A stretch of DNA of 64,000 nucleotides from Pontiella sulfatireligans. GTDB lineage: Bacteria; Verrucomicrobiota; Kiritimatiellia; Kiritimatiellales; Pontiellaceae. How positions within the stretch are numbered: the stretch's first letter is position 1; each line of letters opens with the position of its first letter. The stretch covers positions 2,365,458-2,429,457 of the forward strand of contig NZ_CAAHFH010000002.1 in the NCBI RefSeq assembly GCF_900890705.1, written 5' to 3'. Positions 11,914-19,389 of this stretch are shown piece after piece. A program made the translations under genes and the position numbers. The notes below the pieces were generated by a model. The model had not been told where the DNA came from and searched no databases. It worked only from the letters and a program-made list of their open reading frames with translations.

Positions 11914-13008
11914 ATGGCGAACAACGTATATCTTTTTTGTGGCAACGATGAATATCTAGTAGGGCTGAACGCCCGCAAGAGGGTGGATCAAATCTGCCCG
12001 GCGGCGGAGCAGTCGCTTACGCTGGAGGTGATCGATGGAACCGCGGCGAAGATCGACGATGCTGTGGCCGCGGTCGACCAGTGCGTGGCGGGTTTCCGCA
12101 CCGTCGGCCTGTTTGGCGGGAAAAAGGTGGTTTGGTTCCGAGACGTCTCGTTTCTAAAGAATGCGGTGATCATGAAGAATGCGGATGTTAAGCGGCTGCT
12201 CGGCGAGCTGGCTTCCGATATCAAGGCCGGCTTGGCCGAAGACCAGTTTTTGATCATGTCGGCGCCGGGCGTCGATAAGCGGTCGGCCTTTTACAAGGCG
12301 GTCAAAGAGTGCGGCGAGATTTCGGAATACGATATTCCGGAGCGCGACTACGAGGCGCGGCCCGTCGCAATTAAGCGCGCGGCGTCCCTTTTTAAGCGCG
12401 AGGGACTTTCCATTGATTCCGCCGCAACGGACGCCTTTATCAACAAAACCGGTTTCGAGACGCGCCAGATCATGAACGAGGTCGAGAAAATGGTGCTCTT
12501 TAAGGGCGCGGACAAAAACATTACGCTTGCCGACGTCCAGCTGATCACTTCAACTTCGGGGGAGGCGATTGCGTGGGACTTCACCGATGCGGTGGCCGAG
12601 CGCCGGCTGGCCGATGCGATCCGTATTTTCCGGCAGCTGTTGTTCCAGAAGCAGACGGCGATTGGGCTGATCATCCAGCTTGAAAGCCTGTTTCAAAACC
12701 TGCTGCGCTTTCGCGAATATATGGAAGCGGGCTGGCTGCGCATGAACGGCAACCGCATTCAATGGAGCAATGATCAGGAAATCGAGGATTATTTTTCGGA
12801 AATGCCAGAGGATCCGCGCAAGATGCACTGGTTCCGCGCCTCGAAGATTGCCAACCATGCCGCGCCCTACACGGTCCGCGCTTTAGCCGCCCGCAAAACA
12901 CTGGTGGTTGATACACACGAGAAAATGGTTTCCGGCGGCTCGATCCCGCACGAACTAATGTTCGAAACCCTGCTGGCTAAAATCTGCGCACCGAAGCGCC
13001 GGCGGTAG
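11914..13008 (+). CDS. holA: DNA polymerase III delta subunit
   Basis: The 364-residue protein begins MANNVYLFCGNDEYLV, the nucleotide-fold start of clamp-loader delta subunits. GGKKVVWFRDVSFL and the helical LLFQKQTAIGLIIQLESLFQNLLRF region also fit the family. Delta opens the sliding clamp as part of the clamp loader. The delta Walker motif is degenerate, as is normal for this subunit. The last 65 or so codons have a decayed second copy about 3.4 kb downstream (16316-16487). Confidence 0.85.
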   Translation: MANNVYLFCGNDEYLVGLNARKRVDQICPAAEQSLTLEVIDGTAAKIDDAVAAVDQCVAGFRTVGLFGGKKVVWFRDVSFLKNAVIMKNADVKRLLGELASDIKAGLAEDQFLIMSAPGVDKRSAFYKAVKECGEISEYDIPERDYEARPVAIKRAASLFKREGLSIDSAATDAFINKTGFETRQIMNEVEKMVLFKGADKNITLADVQLITSTSGEAIAWDFTDAVAERRLADAIRIFRQLLFQKQTAIGLIIQLESLFQNLLRFREYMEAGWLRMNGNRIQWSNDQEIEDYFSEMPEDPRKMHWFRASKIANHAAPYTVRALAARKTLVVDTHEKMVSGGSIPHELMFETLLAKICAPKRRR

Positions 13009-13018
13009 CATGCTTGCC

Positions 13019-13084
13019 GTGGCGCCGGATTCCGATCCGGTGCCTTTGCTGGAGCGGGGCCGCCGGATCGGAATCCGCCGCCAC
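13019..13084. repeat. inverted repeat / bidirectional terminator between convergent genes
   Basis: Arms at 13019-13040 and 13063-13084 are inverted copies with a single mismatch (core CCGGATTCCGATCCGG on one side). A GTTTT tract follows on the plus strand. It lies exactly between the stops of holA and the DUF799 lipoprotein gene, so it can end transcription from both sides; it may also be one of the REP-like elements seen elsewhere in the window. Confidence 0.6.
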
Positions 13085-13087
13085 GTT

Positions 13088-13756
13088 TTAGAACTGCTCC
13101 ATGTCCTGCTTGTATTCCTTGATCCGGTACGGTCCGGCCGGAAGTCCGTAATGGGTTCTGGCAACGGCGTTGCCGTTGGCCTGTCGGGCCAGCGGCATAT
13201 AGTTGGGCTTGGCTTTGGTGGCGGCGGCCTTTACTGCAGAAACGATTAGGTCTGCAATGATGTTGCCCGACGAGTTGCCTTGCGGCTGATAGACAATGTT
13301 TTGATGCGAGTTCCAAAGCTTTTTACCGGTGTGGCCGTCTTTGAGGACATAGTCGAGCTCAACCGTTACCGTGGTGGAGAGAACGGCATAGCGGGCGTCC
13401 CACCGCTCGATGGATATATACATTACCGCGTCGGCGCCGAAAAGACTGGCGAGCCGCGTGGGATCGGCGGCATGCACCATGTCGGAATCGGCCAGGCCGT
13501 CCTCCTCCATGACGCGTTTGACCATATTCACGGGGAAGACATAGTAGCCGCGTTCGGCCACCGGCTGCGAGATGGCCGAGAGAAAGTAGTCGGAGGCATC
13601 GACGTCGACGCTGTTGTTGACCACCGGCACGATCAGGATTGAGCGGGGATCGGCCGCCCTGTACGCGGCATAGTTCCGGCCTTTCGGAGCCGTGGCGCAT
13701 CCGGACAGCAGGGCAACTGCGGCTAGCGCAATCAATGCATGATGCCGTTTCGTCAT
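13088..13756 (-). CDS. DUF799 / GNA1162-family lipoprotein
   Basis: A 222-residue lipoprotein: a hydrophobic signal peptide and lipobox LLSGC with Cys at residue 20, then RSILIVPVVNNSVDVDA and VMYISIERWDARY segments characteristic of the DUF799 (neisserial GNA1162) family. The fold recalls TolB/CsgG-type nucleotide-fold lipoproteins. It is the last gene of a four-lipoprotein operon and its ATG overlaps the stop of the DUF4810 gene (ATGA). Function is unknown but the set is anchored to the outer membrane by inference. Confidence 0.85.
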   Translation of the reverse strand: MTKRHHALIALAAVALLSGCATAPKGRNYAAYRAADPRSILIVPVVNNSVDVDASDYFLSAISQPVAERGYYVFPVNMVKRVMEEDGLADSDMVHAADPTRLASLFGADAVMYISIERWDARYAVLSTTVTVELDYVLKDGHTGKKLWNSHQNIVYQPQGNSSGNIIADLIVSAVKAAATKAKPNYMPLARQANGNAVARTHYGLPAGPYRIKEYKQDMEQF

Positions 13757-14136
13757 GGCCGGGCTCCTTTCTTTGCGGACTTGTCCGCAATCTGGGCGGT
13801 TTGGATCATGCTGTCCATGAAGGCGGCGGATTCCGGCCAAAGCGTTTTTTCCTTGGTGTAGTATTCAATGGCGCGCGCGCTTTCGCCGCGGCGCATCAGC
13901 AGAAACCCGAACTCAGCATAGAGGCCGGGGGCCAAAGGCTTTATCTCCGGCTTGCCGCGGTTTTCGTAGCGGGCGATCAAGGCCGTCAGATCGACGTACA
14001 GCTCCTCGTCGTTCTTCGGATTCTTGTAGTTTTCATACAGCCATTGGTCGTAGTCCCCCCATTCATACAACGAGCGCGAGGTGCACCCCGACAGCAGGCC
14101 GAGAAGCAGGAGCAATGAAAGAAAGCGAAGCGGCAT
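13753..14136 (-). CDS. DUF4810 lipoprotein
   Basis: A 127-residue lipoprotein with lipobox LLSGC (Cys18), followed by SLYEWGDYDQWLYENYKNP, which matches DUF4810. A short TPR-like helical pair (AEFGFLLMRRGESARAIEYYTKEK) follows. In other genomes DUF4810 proteins are encoded next to CsgG-like and DUF799 lipoproteins, exactly as here. It lies 9 nt after the preceding small lipoprotein gene. Confidence 0.85.
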   Translation of the reverse strand: MPLRFLSLLLLLGLLSGCTSRSLYEWGDYDQWLYENYKNPKNDEELYVDLTALIARYENRGKPEIKPLAPGLYAEFGFLLMRRGESARAIEYYTKEKTLWPESAAFMDSMIQTAQIADKSAKKGARP

Positions 14137-14145
14137 CGGGAACCT

Positions 14146-14460
14146 TTATTTGATCGTGAACACTTTGGTGACGCCGTGGCCGAGAAAGACCTTTTCGGAA
14201 AAGACCGTTTCGCCACGGGACGACTTCACTTCGATCAGGTGCATGCCGCTTTCGACCAGCATGACGTCGTCCACGCCGTCGTACTTGCGGGCCTTGCCCA
14301 TTTCCAGGCCGTCCACATACAAGACCGACCCCCATGGAGCGCCCGCCACGCCGATGGCGGGCCGGCTGTCTTTTTGTTCGATTTGGGCTGGTTCGGGATA
14401 GGTGCACCCCTGCGTCAGCACGGCTAACAACACGACTAAACCTGTAAATAGATGTTTCAT
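14146..14460 (-). CDS. small PEGA-like lipoprotein
   Basis: A 104-residue lipoprotein with lipobox LTQGC (Cys19). The mature part (GSVLYVDGLEMGKARKYDG...HLIEVKSSRGETVFSEKVFLG) has the beta-strand pattern of a PEGA domain, a surface or periplasmic module. It starts 3 nt after the CsgG-like gene's stop. This extra member distinguishes the operon from the three-gene version I know from Neisseria. Confidence 0.65.
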   Translation of the reverse strand: MKHLFTGLVVLLAVLTQGCTYPEPAQIEQKDSRPAIGVAGAPWGSVLYVDGLEMGKARKYDGVDDVMLVESGMHLIEVKSSRGETVFSEKVFLGHGVTKVFTIK

Positions 14461-14463
14461 GAT

Positions 14464-15438
14464 TTATTCTCCAGCCTCTGCCACAAACAGGCTTTCCAGC
14501 GGGCTTCCAGCAAAGGAGCCTTCCACGATTTTTGCAACCGCCCCTTCGTTGGCTTCGCTGCTGCCGAACGTCGAGAGCACTTCAATTGTTCCGACCTTAG
14601 TGGCGGGCAGCTCGATGTTGAAGCCGGACTGCTTGCTCTTCACCGGCTCGCCTTTGCTCATGACGGCAAACACGTCCCCGGCCTTGATGCCTTGGTGCAC
14701 GCCGCCGCTGATGAAGGCCTGCCTGTTGTCGATTTTCAGGATGTCGGTCCGCCATGCGCGCTCTTCGAGCTTGCGGATCAGCGTGTTCAGCAGGTCGGAA
14801 ACCGCGGCGTCTATGGCTTTGTCGTTGAGCGTCGCGTCATAGTTGGCTTTGCTTCCGTAGCCGGCAATCTGCCCCGCTTCAAGCGTCGCCGTGCCGGAGC
14901 CCTTCGCCGTAAAGAACACATGCCCGGTCTTCACGTCCACCAGCCGCAGCTCTACCGTCGCTTCAGCCGTTTGCTTTTTCGTGGCGCTGAGGAATCCTTT
15001 TTTGCCGGTGGTGGAGTGGCCGAATTCGGTGAGCGAGCCAAAGATCATGGTGTCCACGCCGATAATGTCGAGCGCTTGCCCGGTCAGGGCGCTTTCGGCC
15101 TTAAGCTTGTTGATGTCCGGGCGTTCAAAGACCAGGAAGCGGTCCGATTCCACCAGCCGTCCGGCGAGGATGTCGGACACTTGCTTGCCGAGCGGATCGT
15201 TGTCGTCGTCGCGCAGCAGCGAGCGTCCGTAGCGGGTTTCGTTGCTGAAGCGGCCGATGGCCACCTTGCGCTTAAAGCGGGGCTTGGCGGGAAGGGCCTG
15301 ACGCTGCTGGGCTTCCTGCTGGGCCTGGCGCGAAACGCTGGAATCCTTGACTTGGGGCTGGCCATCTCTGGTGGCGCACCCAAAGAGCAGGGCCGTACAG
15401 GCGATTGGGGCGAAAACTTGAAGCAGTTTGTTTTTCAA
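14464..15438 (-). CDS. CsgG/HfaB-family outer-membrane lipoprotein
   Basis: A 324-residue lipoprotein (lipobox LLFGC, Cys21). After a Gln-rich linker comes the CsgG core: KVAIGRFSNETRYGRSLL, VSDILAGRLVESDRFLVFERPDINKL, VDTMIFGSLTEFG and ATVELRLVDVKTGHVFF. CsgG proteins form nonameric outer-membrane export channels (curli) or holdfast anchors. No curlin or CsgE/F is nearby; the partner genes are the PEGA-like, DUF4810 and DUF799 lipoproteins. The C-terminal 100 residues (FISGGVHQGIKAGDVFAVM...) form an added domain. It is the first gene of the operon. Confidence 0.85.
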   Translation of the reverse strand: MKNKLLQVFAPIACTALLFGCATRDGQPQVKDSSVSRQAQQEAQQRQALPAKPRFKRKVAIGRFSNETRYGRSLLRDDDNDPLGKQVSDILAGRLVESDRFLVFERPDINKLKAESALTGQALDIIGVDTMIFGSLTEFGHSTTGKKGFLSATKKQTAEATVELRLVDVKTGHVFFTAKGSGTATLEAGQIAGYGSKANYDATLNDKAIDAAVSDLLNTLIRKLEERAWRTDILKIDNRQAFISGGVHQGIKAGDVFAVMSKGEPVKSKQSGFNIELPATKVGTIEVLSTFGSSEANEGAVAKIVEGSFAGSPLESLFVAEAGE

Positions 15439-15523
15439 TGGGAACCTCTCTGTTTACAAAGGGGAGTGTAGGACATCCCAAAACGAAGTCAAGGCAGGGG
15501 CGGGCGTTGCGGTAAGCATAAAA

Positions 15524-15554
15524 AAACCGCAAGGCATCAGATGCCGTGCGGTTT
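15524..15554 (-). terminator. rho-independent terminator of the repeat-protein gene
   Basis: Arms AAACCGCA (15524-15531) and TGCGGTTT (15547-15554), extended by GGCAT/ATGCC, enclose a small loop. On the minus strand the hairpin is followed by a T tract (the A run at 15520-15526). It lies just beyond the stop of the minus-strand gene ending at 15576. Confidence 0.8.
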
Positions 15555-15575
15555 GTTGTGAACTGCGGCTTCGGT

Positions 15576-16151
15576 CTAGTTGAAGCGCCAGTTGAGGATA
15601 ACCATGCCTTTCGCCAGTTCATCCGGGAAGTTTGTGAACCATTCGTTTTGCTTGATAATGTTGACGAGGCCAATCTGTACGCCGGAATCTACTTTTTCAG
15701 CATAGTTGACCCATCCGAATTGCAGACCCGTCATTTGCATGGCAACGTTGACGGCTCCGAACTGTACGCCCTTAACTTGTTCGGCGTAGTTGACGAATGC
15801 TGATTGGAGACCGGTCATGTTTTCCGCATAGTTTACGAAACCGTTTTGCCAGCCGGTAAACTCGCCGGTGGAGTAGTTCACAATGCCCCATTGCACGCCG
15901 GTGTAGTCTTCGGAATAGTTCAGCAGTCCCAAAGAAAATCCTTTGCTGTCGCCGGTCGATCCATTCACGAAGCCGAGTGCAAACGCAGACTGCGGGTTTT
16001 CGCCCCAGATGCTCAGCGCAACGCCATCGATGCGCGTGTCTTTGGATTGGATGGCAATATCCGGCGTCAAGCTGGCTTGGAACGGTTTGGTTTCAGCAAG
16101 AACTCCTACGGCAATTGCGCTGCATGCGGCCATGATAAGAATTTTCTTCAT
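15576..16151 (-). CDS. secreted repeat protein (LA_2272-type surface repeats)
   Basis: A 191-residue protein with a signal peptide (MKKILIMAACSAIAVGVLA). From about residue 45 onward there are short repeats of the form G-x-Q-x-G-x-V-N-Y-(A/S): ALGFVNGS, LGLLNYSED, WGIVNYSTG, NGFVNYAEN, SAFVNYAEQ, FGAVNVAMQ, FGWVNYAEK, IGLVNIIKQ. The regular aromatic/hydrophobic alternation suggests a beta-solenoid or outer-membrane beta structure, as proposed for LA_2272 family surface proteins. It has its own terminator, so it is probably a single-gene unit. Confidence 0.7.
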   Translation of the reverse strand: MKKILIMAACSAIAVGVLAETKPFQASLTPDIAIQSKDTRIDGVALSIWGENPQSAFALGFVNGSTGDSKGFSLGLLNYSEDYTGVQWGIVNYSTGEFTGWQNGFVNYAENMTGLQSAFVNYAEQVKGVQFGAVNVAMQMTGLQFGWVNYAEKVDSGVQIGLVNIIKQNEWFTNFPDELAKGMVILNWRFN

Positions 16152-16315
16152 ACTCTCTTCTCCTATTCCTAATTATTATTTAAACCTGCTGGGGATCGCC
16201 CCCCTCAATTTCATCATCTAGTATTGATTAGGTGCTATATGGGGTTCAATGCGAAAGATGTTTTATTTTAGAGGCGGTAAATGTGTTTGAATGACGCCCT
16301 ATTGATTGAGGAAAA

Positions 16316-16487
16316 GGAGGGTGATGACCCGTGCAAAATGCATCGCTTCCGCACCGGGGCGTGCCCTGCTTCGTCCGAAATTCGGGTGGTCGATACTCAC
16401 GAACAGATGGTTTTCGGAGACTTCATCCCTCTCGTGCCGCTGCTCGAAACCCTGCTGGTCAAGCGCTGCGCCCCCGATGAGTTCTAA
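16316..16487 (+). pseudogene. decayed duplicate of the holA 3' end
   Basis: A small open frame (from 16281) reads DDPCKMHRFRTG... VVDTHEQMVFGDFIP... LLETLLVKRCAPDEF. It parallels the end of the delta subunit encoded at about 12809-13008: EDPRKMHWFRAS... VVDTHEKMVSGGSIP... MFETLLAKICAPKRR. An internal deletion and many substitutions are visible. The match is close enough at DNA level (for example GAAACCCTGCTGG in both) to call it a duplicated, degenerating fragment and not an independent gene. Confidence 0.75.
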
Positions 16488-16518
16488 CCTTTGGAAGATG
16501 TGCAGTTGCGGGTCGGGC

Positions 16519-17259
16519 TTACTCCGTCGGCGGAATGTATTTATCGAGTACGATGCGCACTTTGCCGACAGGAACCTTGATGTCCATCCGCACCAGAATC
16601 TTGCGTTTGTCCTCGGTCAGCCAGATGCCCCGTGGAATCTTTCGCACAAAGAGGTCGTCGCGTTTCGGGGTCACGGTATATTTACGGCAAGAGGCCTCGC
16701 CCTCTTCCCCAACTTTCTTTCCGGCGGCCTTCCCTGCAGTGATGGTGATGCCGTGGAGCGCGGCGTCAACCGCAATATTAAACTCGCGCGCTTCATCGGC
16801 GGCGAATTCGTGGTAGCGGAAGGCATAGAGGAACGAGACGGCATCGCAGGCTCTGGCGGCAACGGGATAGTTTGTGGTGATGCCGACACTTTCGCTGATC
16901 CAGTTTGCCGTGTTGCTCTCGCGGTCGATGCAGAGGATGTCCTTGCACTTAAAGCCGCCTTCCGAAGTGTTTTTTTCGAGCCGGACGGAAAGTTTGGTTA
17001 CGGGATCGATGAAGCAGTCAACCCTGTCGTTGACAGGGTAGAGGTTGGAGACGAGCCAATTGCTTTTTGCGGTGATGCGGATGCGGATGAGCTGCCGGCC
17101 GTCGAGCTCAACTTCGTCGCAGCTGATGGTGGAGGTGCCGCAGGAGATAAGGCCCCAGTGGATGGAGTAAGTGATGCGCTCGCCGACGGGGAAGCGGTAT
17201 TCAGCCGTCGCAGCAACCGCGATTAGCAGGCTTCCAATGATTGAAAAAAAGCGGCTCAT
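16519..17259 (-). CDS. DUF3108-domain periplasmic protein
   Basis: A 246-residue protein with a signal peptide (MSRFFSIIGSLLIAVAATA) and the DUF3108 start EYRFPVGERITYSIHWGLISCGTSTI. Typical family segments include YPVNDRVDCFIDPVTKLSVRLEKN and a C-terminal KVPVGKVRIVLDKY. DUF3108 proteins are secreted beta-barrel-like proteins of unknown role. The start shares a base with the stop of the preceding TPR gene, so it is the last gene of an overlapping string that starts with a LolA-like protein; a role in envelope or lipoprotein handling is inferred. Confidence 0.8.
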   Translation of the reverse strand: MSRFFSIIGSLLIAVAATAEYRFPVGERITYSIHWGLISCGTSTISCDEVELDGRQLIRIRITAKSNWLVSNLYPVNDRVDCFIDPVTKLSVRLEKNTSEGGFKCKDILCIDRESNTANWISESVGITTNYPVAARACDAVSFLYAFRYHEFAADEAREFNIAVDAALHGITITAGKAAGKKVGEEGEASCRKYTVTPKRDDLFVRKIPRGIWLTEDKRKILVRMDIKVPVGKVRIVLDKYIPPTE

Positions 17260-18128
17260 CAGAACTCAATATTTAGTTTGAAAATGGGCACAACAATTTC
17301 GGGTTCGGGCCGGTAGGACATATCTGATTCAATGGCCTGGCTGGCGGTGTTGAGCCGGTCCTTGTTATAGCGTTGGGCGGAATCGACGCCCCCGTAGATG
17401 CTTCCGGAATACCACGTGATCTCAAAAAAGCTGATTGCGGCAAATGCGCCCCACTGGTCTTCGGATGCCGTGTGCACCATGCCGAAAATGAAGAGGCTGT
17501 TGAGGATCAGGTTGCGGAAGCCGTTGGCGATCTCGCCGGAATACCAGTAGCCGGCACCGGGAATGAGGCCCCACAGTCCGCCGGTCACCGGGCTTTTGTC
17601 TTTACCGTTGGCATAGACTTCCAGAGCTTGGAGCGAGCGGGTTTCATCGGCGGGGGAGCGTTCGAGCTGAAGCCGGGAGGCGGCGATGTTGCCGGCGTTT
17701 AGATGGAGGGCGGCGGCCCGTCTCCGGGCGAAGGTCTGCACGTCTTCGGCTTGGTCCGGTTCGGCAAGCAGGTCGTAGAAATAGAATGCGGCGCCGTTGT
17801 CGTGTTTGCTTTGGGCGGTTTCGGCGCTGAGCAGCGAGTGTTCGGTCTGGTATGGCGCGCCGCCGCCGGTGTCTTCGGCGCGGTCGAGCATTTCGCCCGC
17901 GTTGCCGGATTCGCCGGACTGGAGATAGGCATAGCTGGAATAGAGATAGGCGGCGGCCTGCTCGGCTGGTTGTTCGGTTTCCATAGCGAAGCGCCGGAAT
18001 TCGACGGCGGAGAGGTCGTAGCTTTTTTCATTGAGCAGCTCTTGGGCCAGCCGGAAGGTCGGCCCGTCCGCCGCGGCAGAAGCCAACAGGGTGCCAATGA
18101 GGGGTAAAAGCAGGTGTTTTTTATTCAT
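17259..18128 (-). CDS. TPR-like secreted protein with C-terminal membrane domain
   Basis: A 289-residue protein with a signal peptide (MNKKHLLLPLIGTLLASAAA), alpha-helical TPR-like repeats to about residue 170, then a hydrophobic C-terminal part: GLWGLIPGAGYWYSGEI, NGFRNLILNSLFIFGMV, AISFFEITWYSGSIYGG. This resembles DUF5683-type domains. Its ATG overlaps the stop of the upstream TPR-YidD gene by 4 nt. Function is unknown. Confidence 0.6.
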   Translation of the reverse strand: MNKKHLLLPLIGTLLASAAADGPTFRLAQELLNEKSYDLSAVEFRRFAMETEQPAEQAAAYLYSSYAYLQSGESGNAGEMLDRAEDTGGGAPYQTEHSLLSAETAQSKHDNGAAFYFYDLLAEPDQAEDVQTFARRRAAALHLNAGNIAASRLQLERSPADETRSLQALEVYANGKDKSPVTGGLWGLIPGAGYWYSGEIANGFRNLILNSLFIFGMVHTASEDQWGAFAAISFFEITWYSGSIYGGVDSAQRYNKDRLNTASQAIESDMSYRPEPEIVVPIFKLNIEF

Positions 18129-18976
18129 TGTTTCTTCATCCAGAAATCATGGTTTTCGAGGGGGTCGCCATAGCGGATCTGGCCGGAGGGCATGACGACG
18201 GGATCCTTCTTTTCGTGGCTTACGTTCGGTTCGCGGCACAGGCGGTCGGCAATCATGGGGATGGAGGCCGCGCCGTGTTTGCAATAGGCCTGATGGAAGT
18301 ATTCAGAGCAACTGGGCTCAAGGACGCAGCGACTGCCGATGGCGGGACTGATCTGGCTGCGGTAGAAGCGGATGACCCAGTTCGGTTTCTGCGGCTGGGT
18401 TGCATGGGGAACTGGTTTGGCGCAGTCATTAAAGAGCGCTCTATACCATTGGGATCGAGACGTATTGATTTGGCTAATGAGATCCTTGTTGTTCTTCTTG
18501 AGACTGCGATGATCTCCGAAAAGCAGGAACATGGAGCAGGCCGAATGAAGGAACAGCTCCTTGTTGGTGGTGGTTTGGAAGGAAAAGGCAAAGGCGTCGA
18601 GTGCGGCCTTGGGCTGATCGGTCTGCCAGTGTAGGCGGCCCAGTTTGTAGGAGGCGATGGCCGAAACCTCCGGGGTGTTGTTTGTGGCGATGATCAGTTG
18701 GAATTGGGGAGCGATCAGCGCCGGATCCATTCCTTCGCCGTTGGAAGCTAAAGCCCCAATCAACTGGAACTGCTCGGTCGGGCCGGTGCCGGAGAGAAGA
18801 GCGCGTTTGCATTCCCGACGGCACAGCTCCCACTCCTGCTGTTCCAGCAGGCCGGTGGCCAGCTCTAGGCTGCCCGTCTGGCCATAAGCAGAAAAAAAGA
18901 ACATTCCGGTGATGGAGATCGCCAGAATGTTCTTGTTTCTCAGAATAGTTGACCGATTAATAATAGGTCGAACCAT
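18125..18976 (-). CDS. TPR protein fused to a YidD-like domain
   Basis: A 283-residue protein. Residues 17-35 are hydrophobic (signal or anchor) and about 36-180 are TPR-like helices. From about 200 the sequence matches YidD: IRFYRSQISPAIGSRCVLEPSCSEYFHQAYCKHG, then IADRLCREP. YidD is normally a free protein of about 80 residues that helps insertion of membrane proteins next to YidC; here it is the C-terminal domain of a secreted or anchored TPR protein. The start is uncertain (ATG 18976 overlaps the previous gene by 20 nt and lacks a clear ribosome binding site). Confidence 0.75.
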   Translation of the reverse strand: MVRPIINRSTILRNKNILAISITGMFFFSAYGQTGSLELATGLLEQQEWELCRRECKRALLSGTGPTEQFQLIGALASNGEGMDPALIAPQFQLIIATNNTPEVSAIASYKLGRLHWQTDQPKAALDAFAFSFQTTTNKELFLHSACSMFLLFGDHRSLKKNNKDLISQINTSRSQWYRALFNDCAKPVPHATQPQKPNWVIRFYRSQISPAIGSRCVLEPSCSEYFHQAYCKHGAASIPMIADRLCREPNVSHEKKDPVVMPSGQIRYGDPLENHDFWMKKQ

Positions 18977-19337
18977 ACTTTTCTACGAAGTCTGCAGTGG
19001 TTTCGCCACCCGCGCCGTCAACACCATCCCAAACTGCGAACACGATGCCCGCATAAGGGATCAAACGTCCCCACTCCCGCCAGTGGACCGTCTTGCCGTC
19101 GGTGTAGGCGATCTGTGTTCTGCCACCCAAGCAGCAGCCAACGAAGAACCACGGAACAAAGTCCCGATCCCCGATGCCGTCGGTGTTGTAATCGGCTGCT
19201 GCACGTGTACCAAGGCAACATCCGGTGAGGAAGCCCTTCAGCCCGCCCCCGTCATCTTTAGCCGCTTCAGCTTGCGTCGTGGCAGTGGACGCCAACATGA
19301 AGGCTGTTACCAGCAATCCTGCGATGATTCTTTTCAT
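18957..19337 (-). CDS. small secreted protein with duplicated GCCLG motif
   Basis: A 126-residue product starting at ATG 19337 with a strong AAAGGAG box; the longer upstream frame only shadows the LolA-like gene. It has a signal peptide (MKRIIAGLLVTAFMLASTATTQA). The motif GCCLGxR occurs twice (FLTGCCLGTRAAADYN and FFVGCCLGGRTQIAYTDG), each followed by a (T/D)DG turn, so the protein carries an internal duplication of about 35 residues with paired cysteines. A hydrophobic LIPYAGIVFAVWDGV follows. No family is recognised. Its position between LolA-like and YidD-like genes suggests an envelope role. Confidence 0.7.
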   Translation of the reverse strand: MKRIIAGLLVTAFMLASTATTQAEAAKDDGGGLKGFLTGCCLGTRAAADYNTDGIGDRDFVPWFFVGCCLGGRTQIAYTDGKTVHWREWGRLIPYAGIVFAVWDGVDGAGGETTADFVEKYGSTYY

Positions 19338-19389
19338 ACGTATCTCCTTTGATTGTAGTTTAAAGACTACTTTGCTCTGACCTGTGATT

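Noticed and set aside
16281..16487. An independent 68-residue gene
   Set aside because: Its sequence is explained as a degenerate copy of the holA 3' end, and no ribosome binding site is present.
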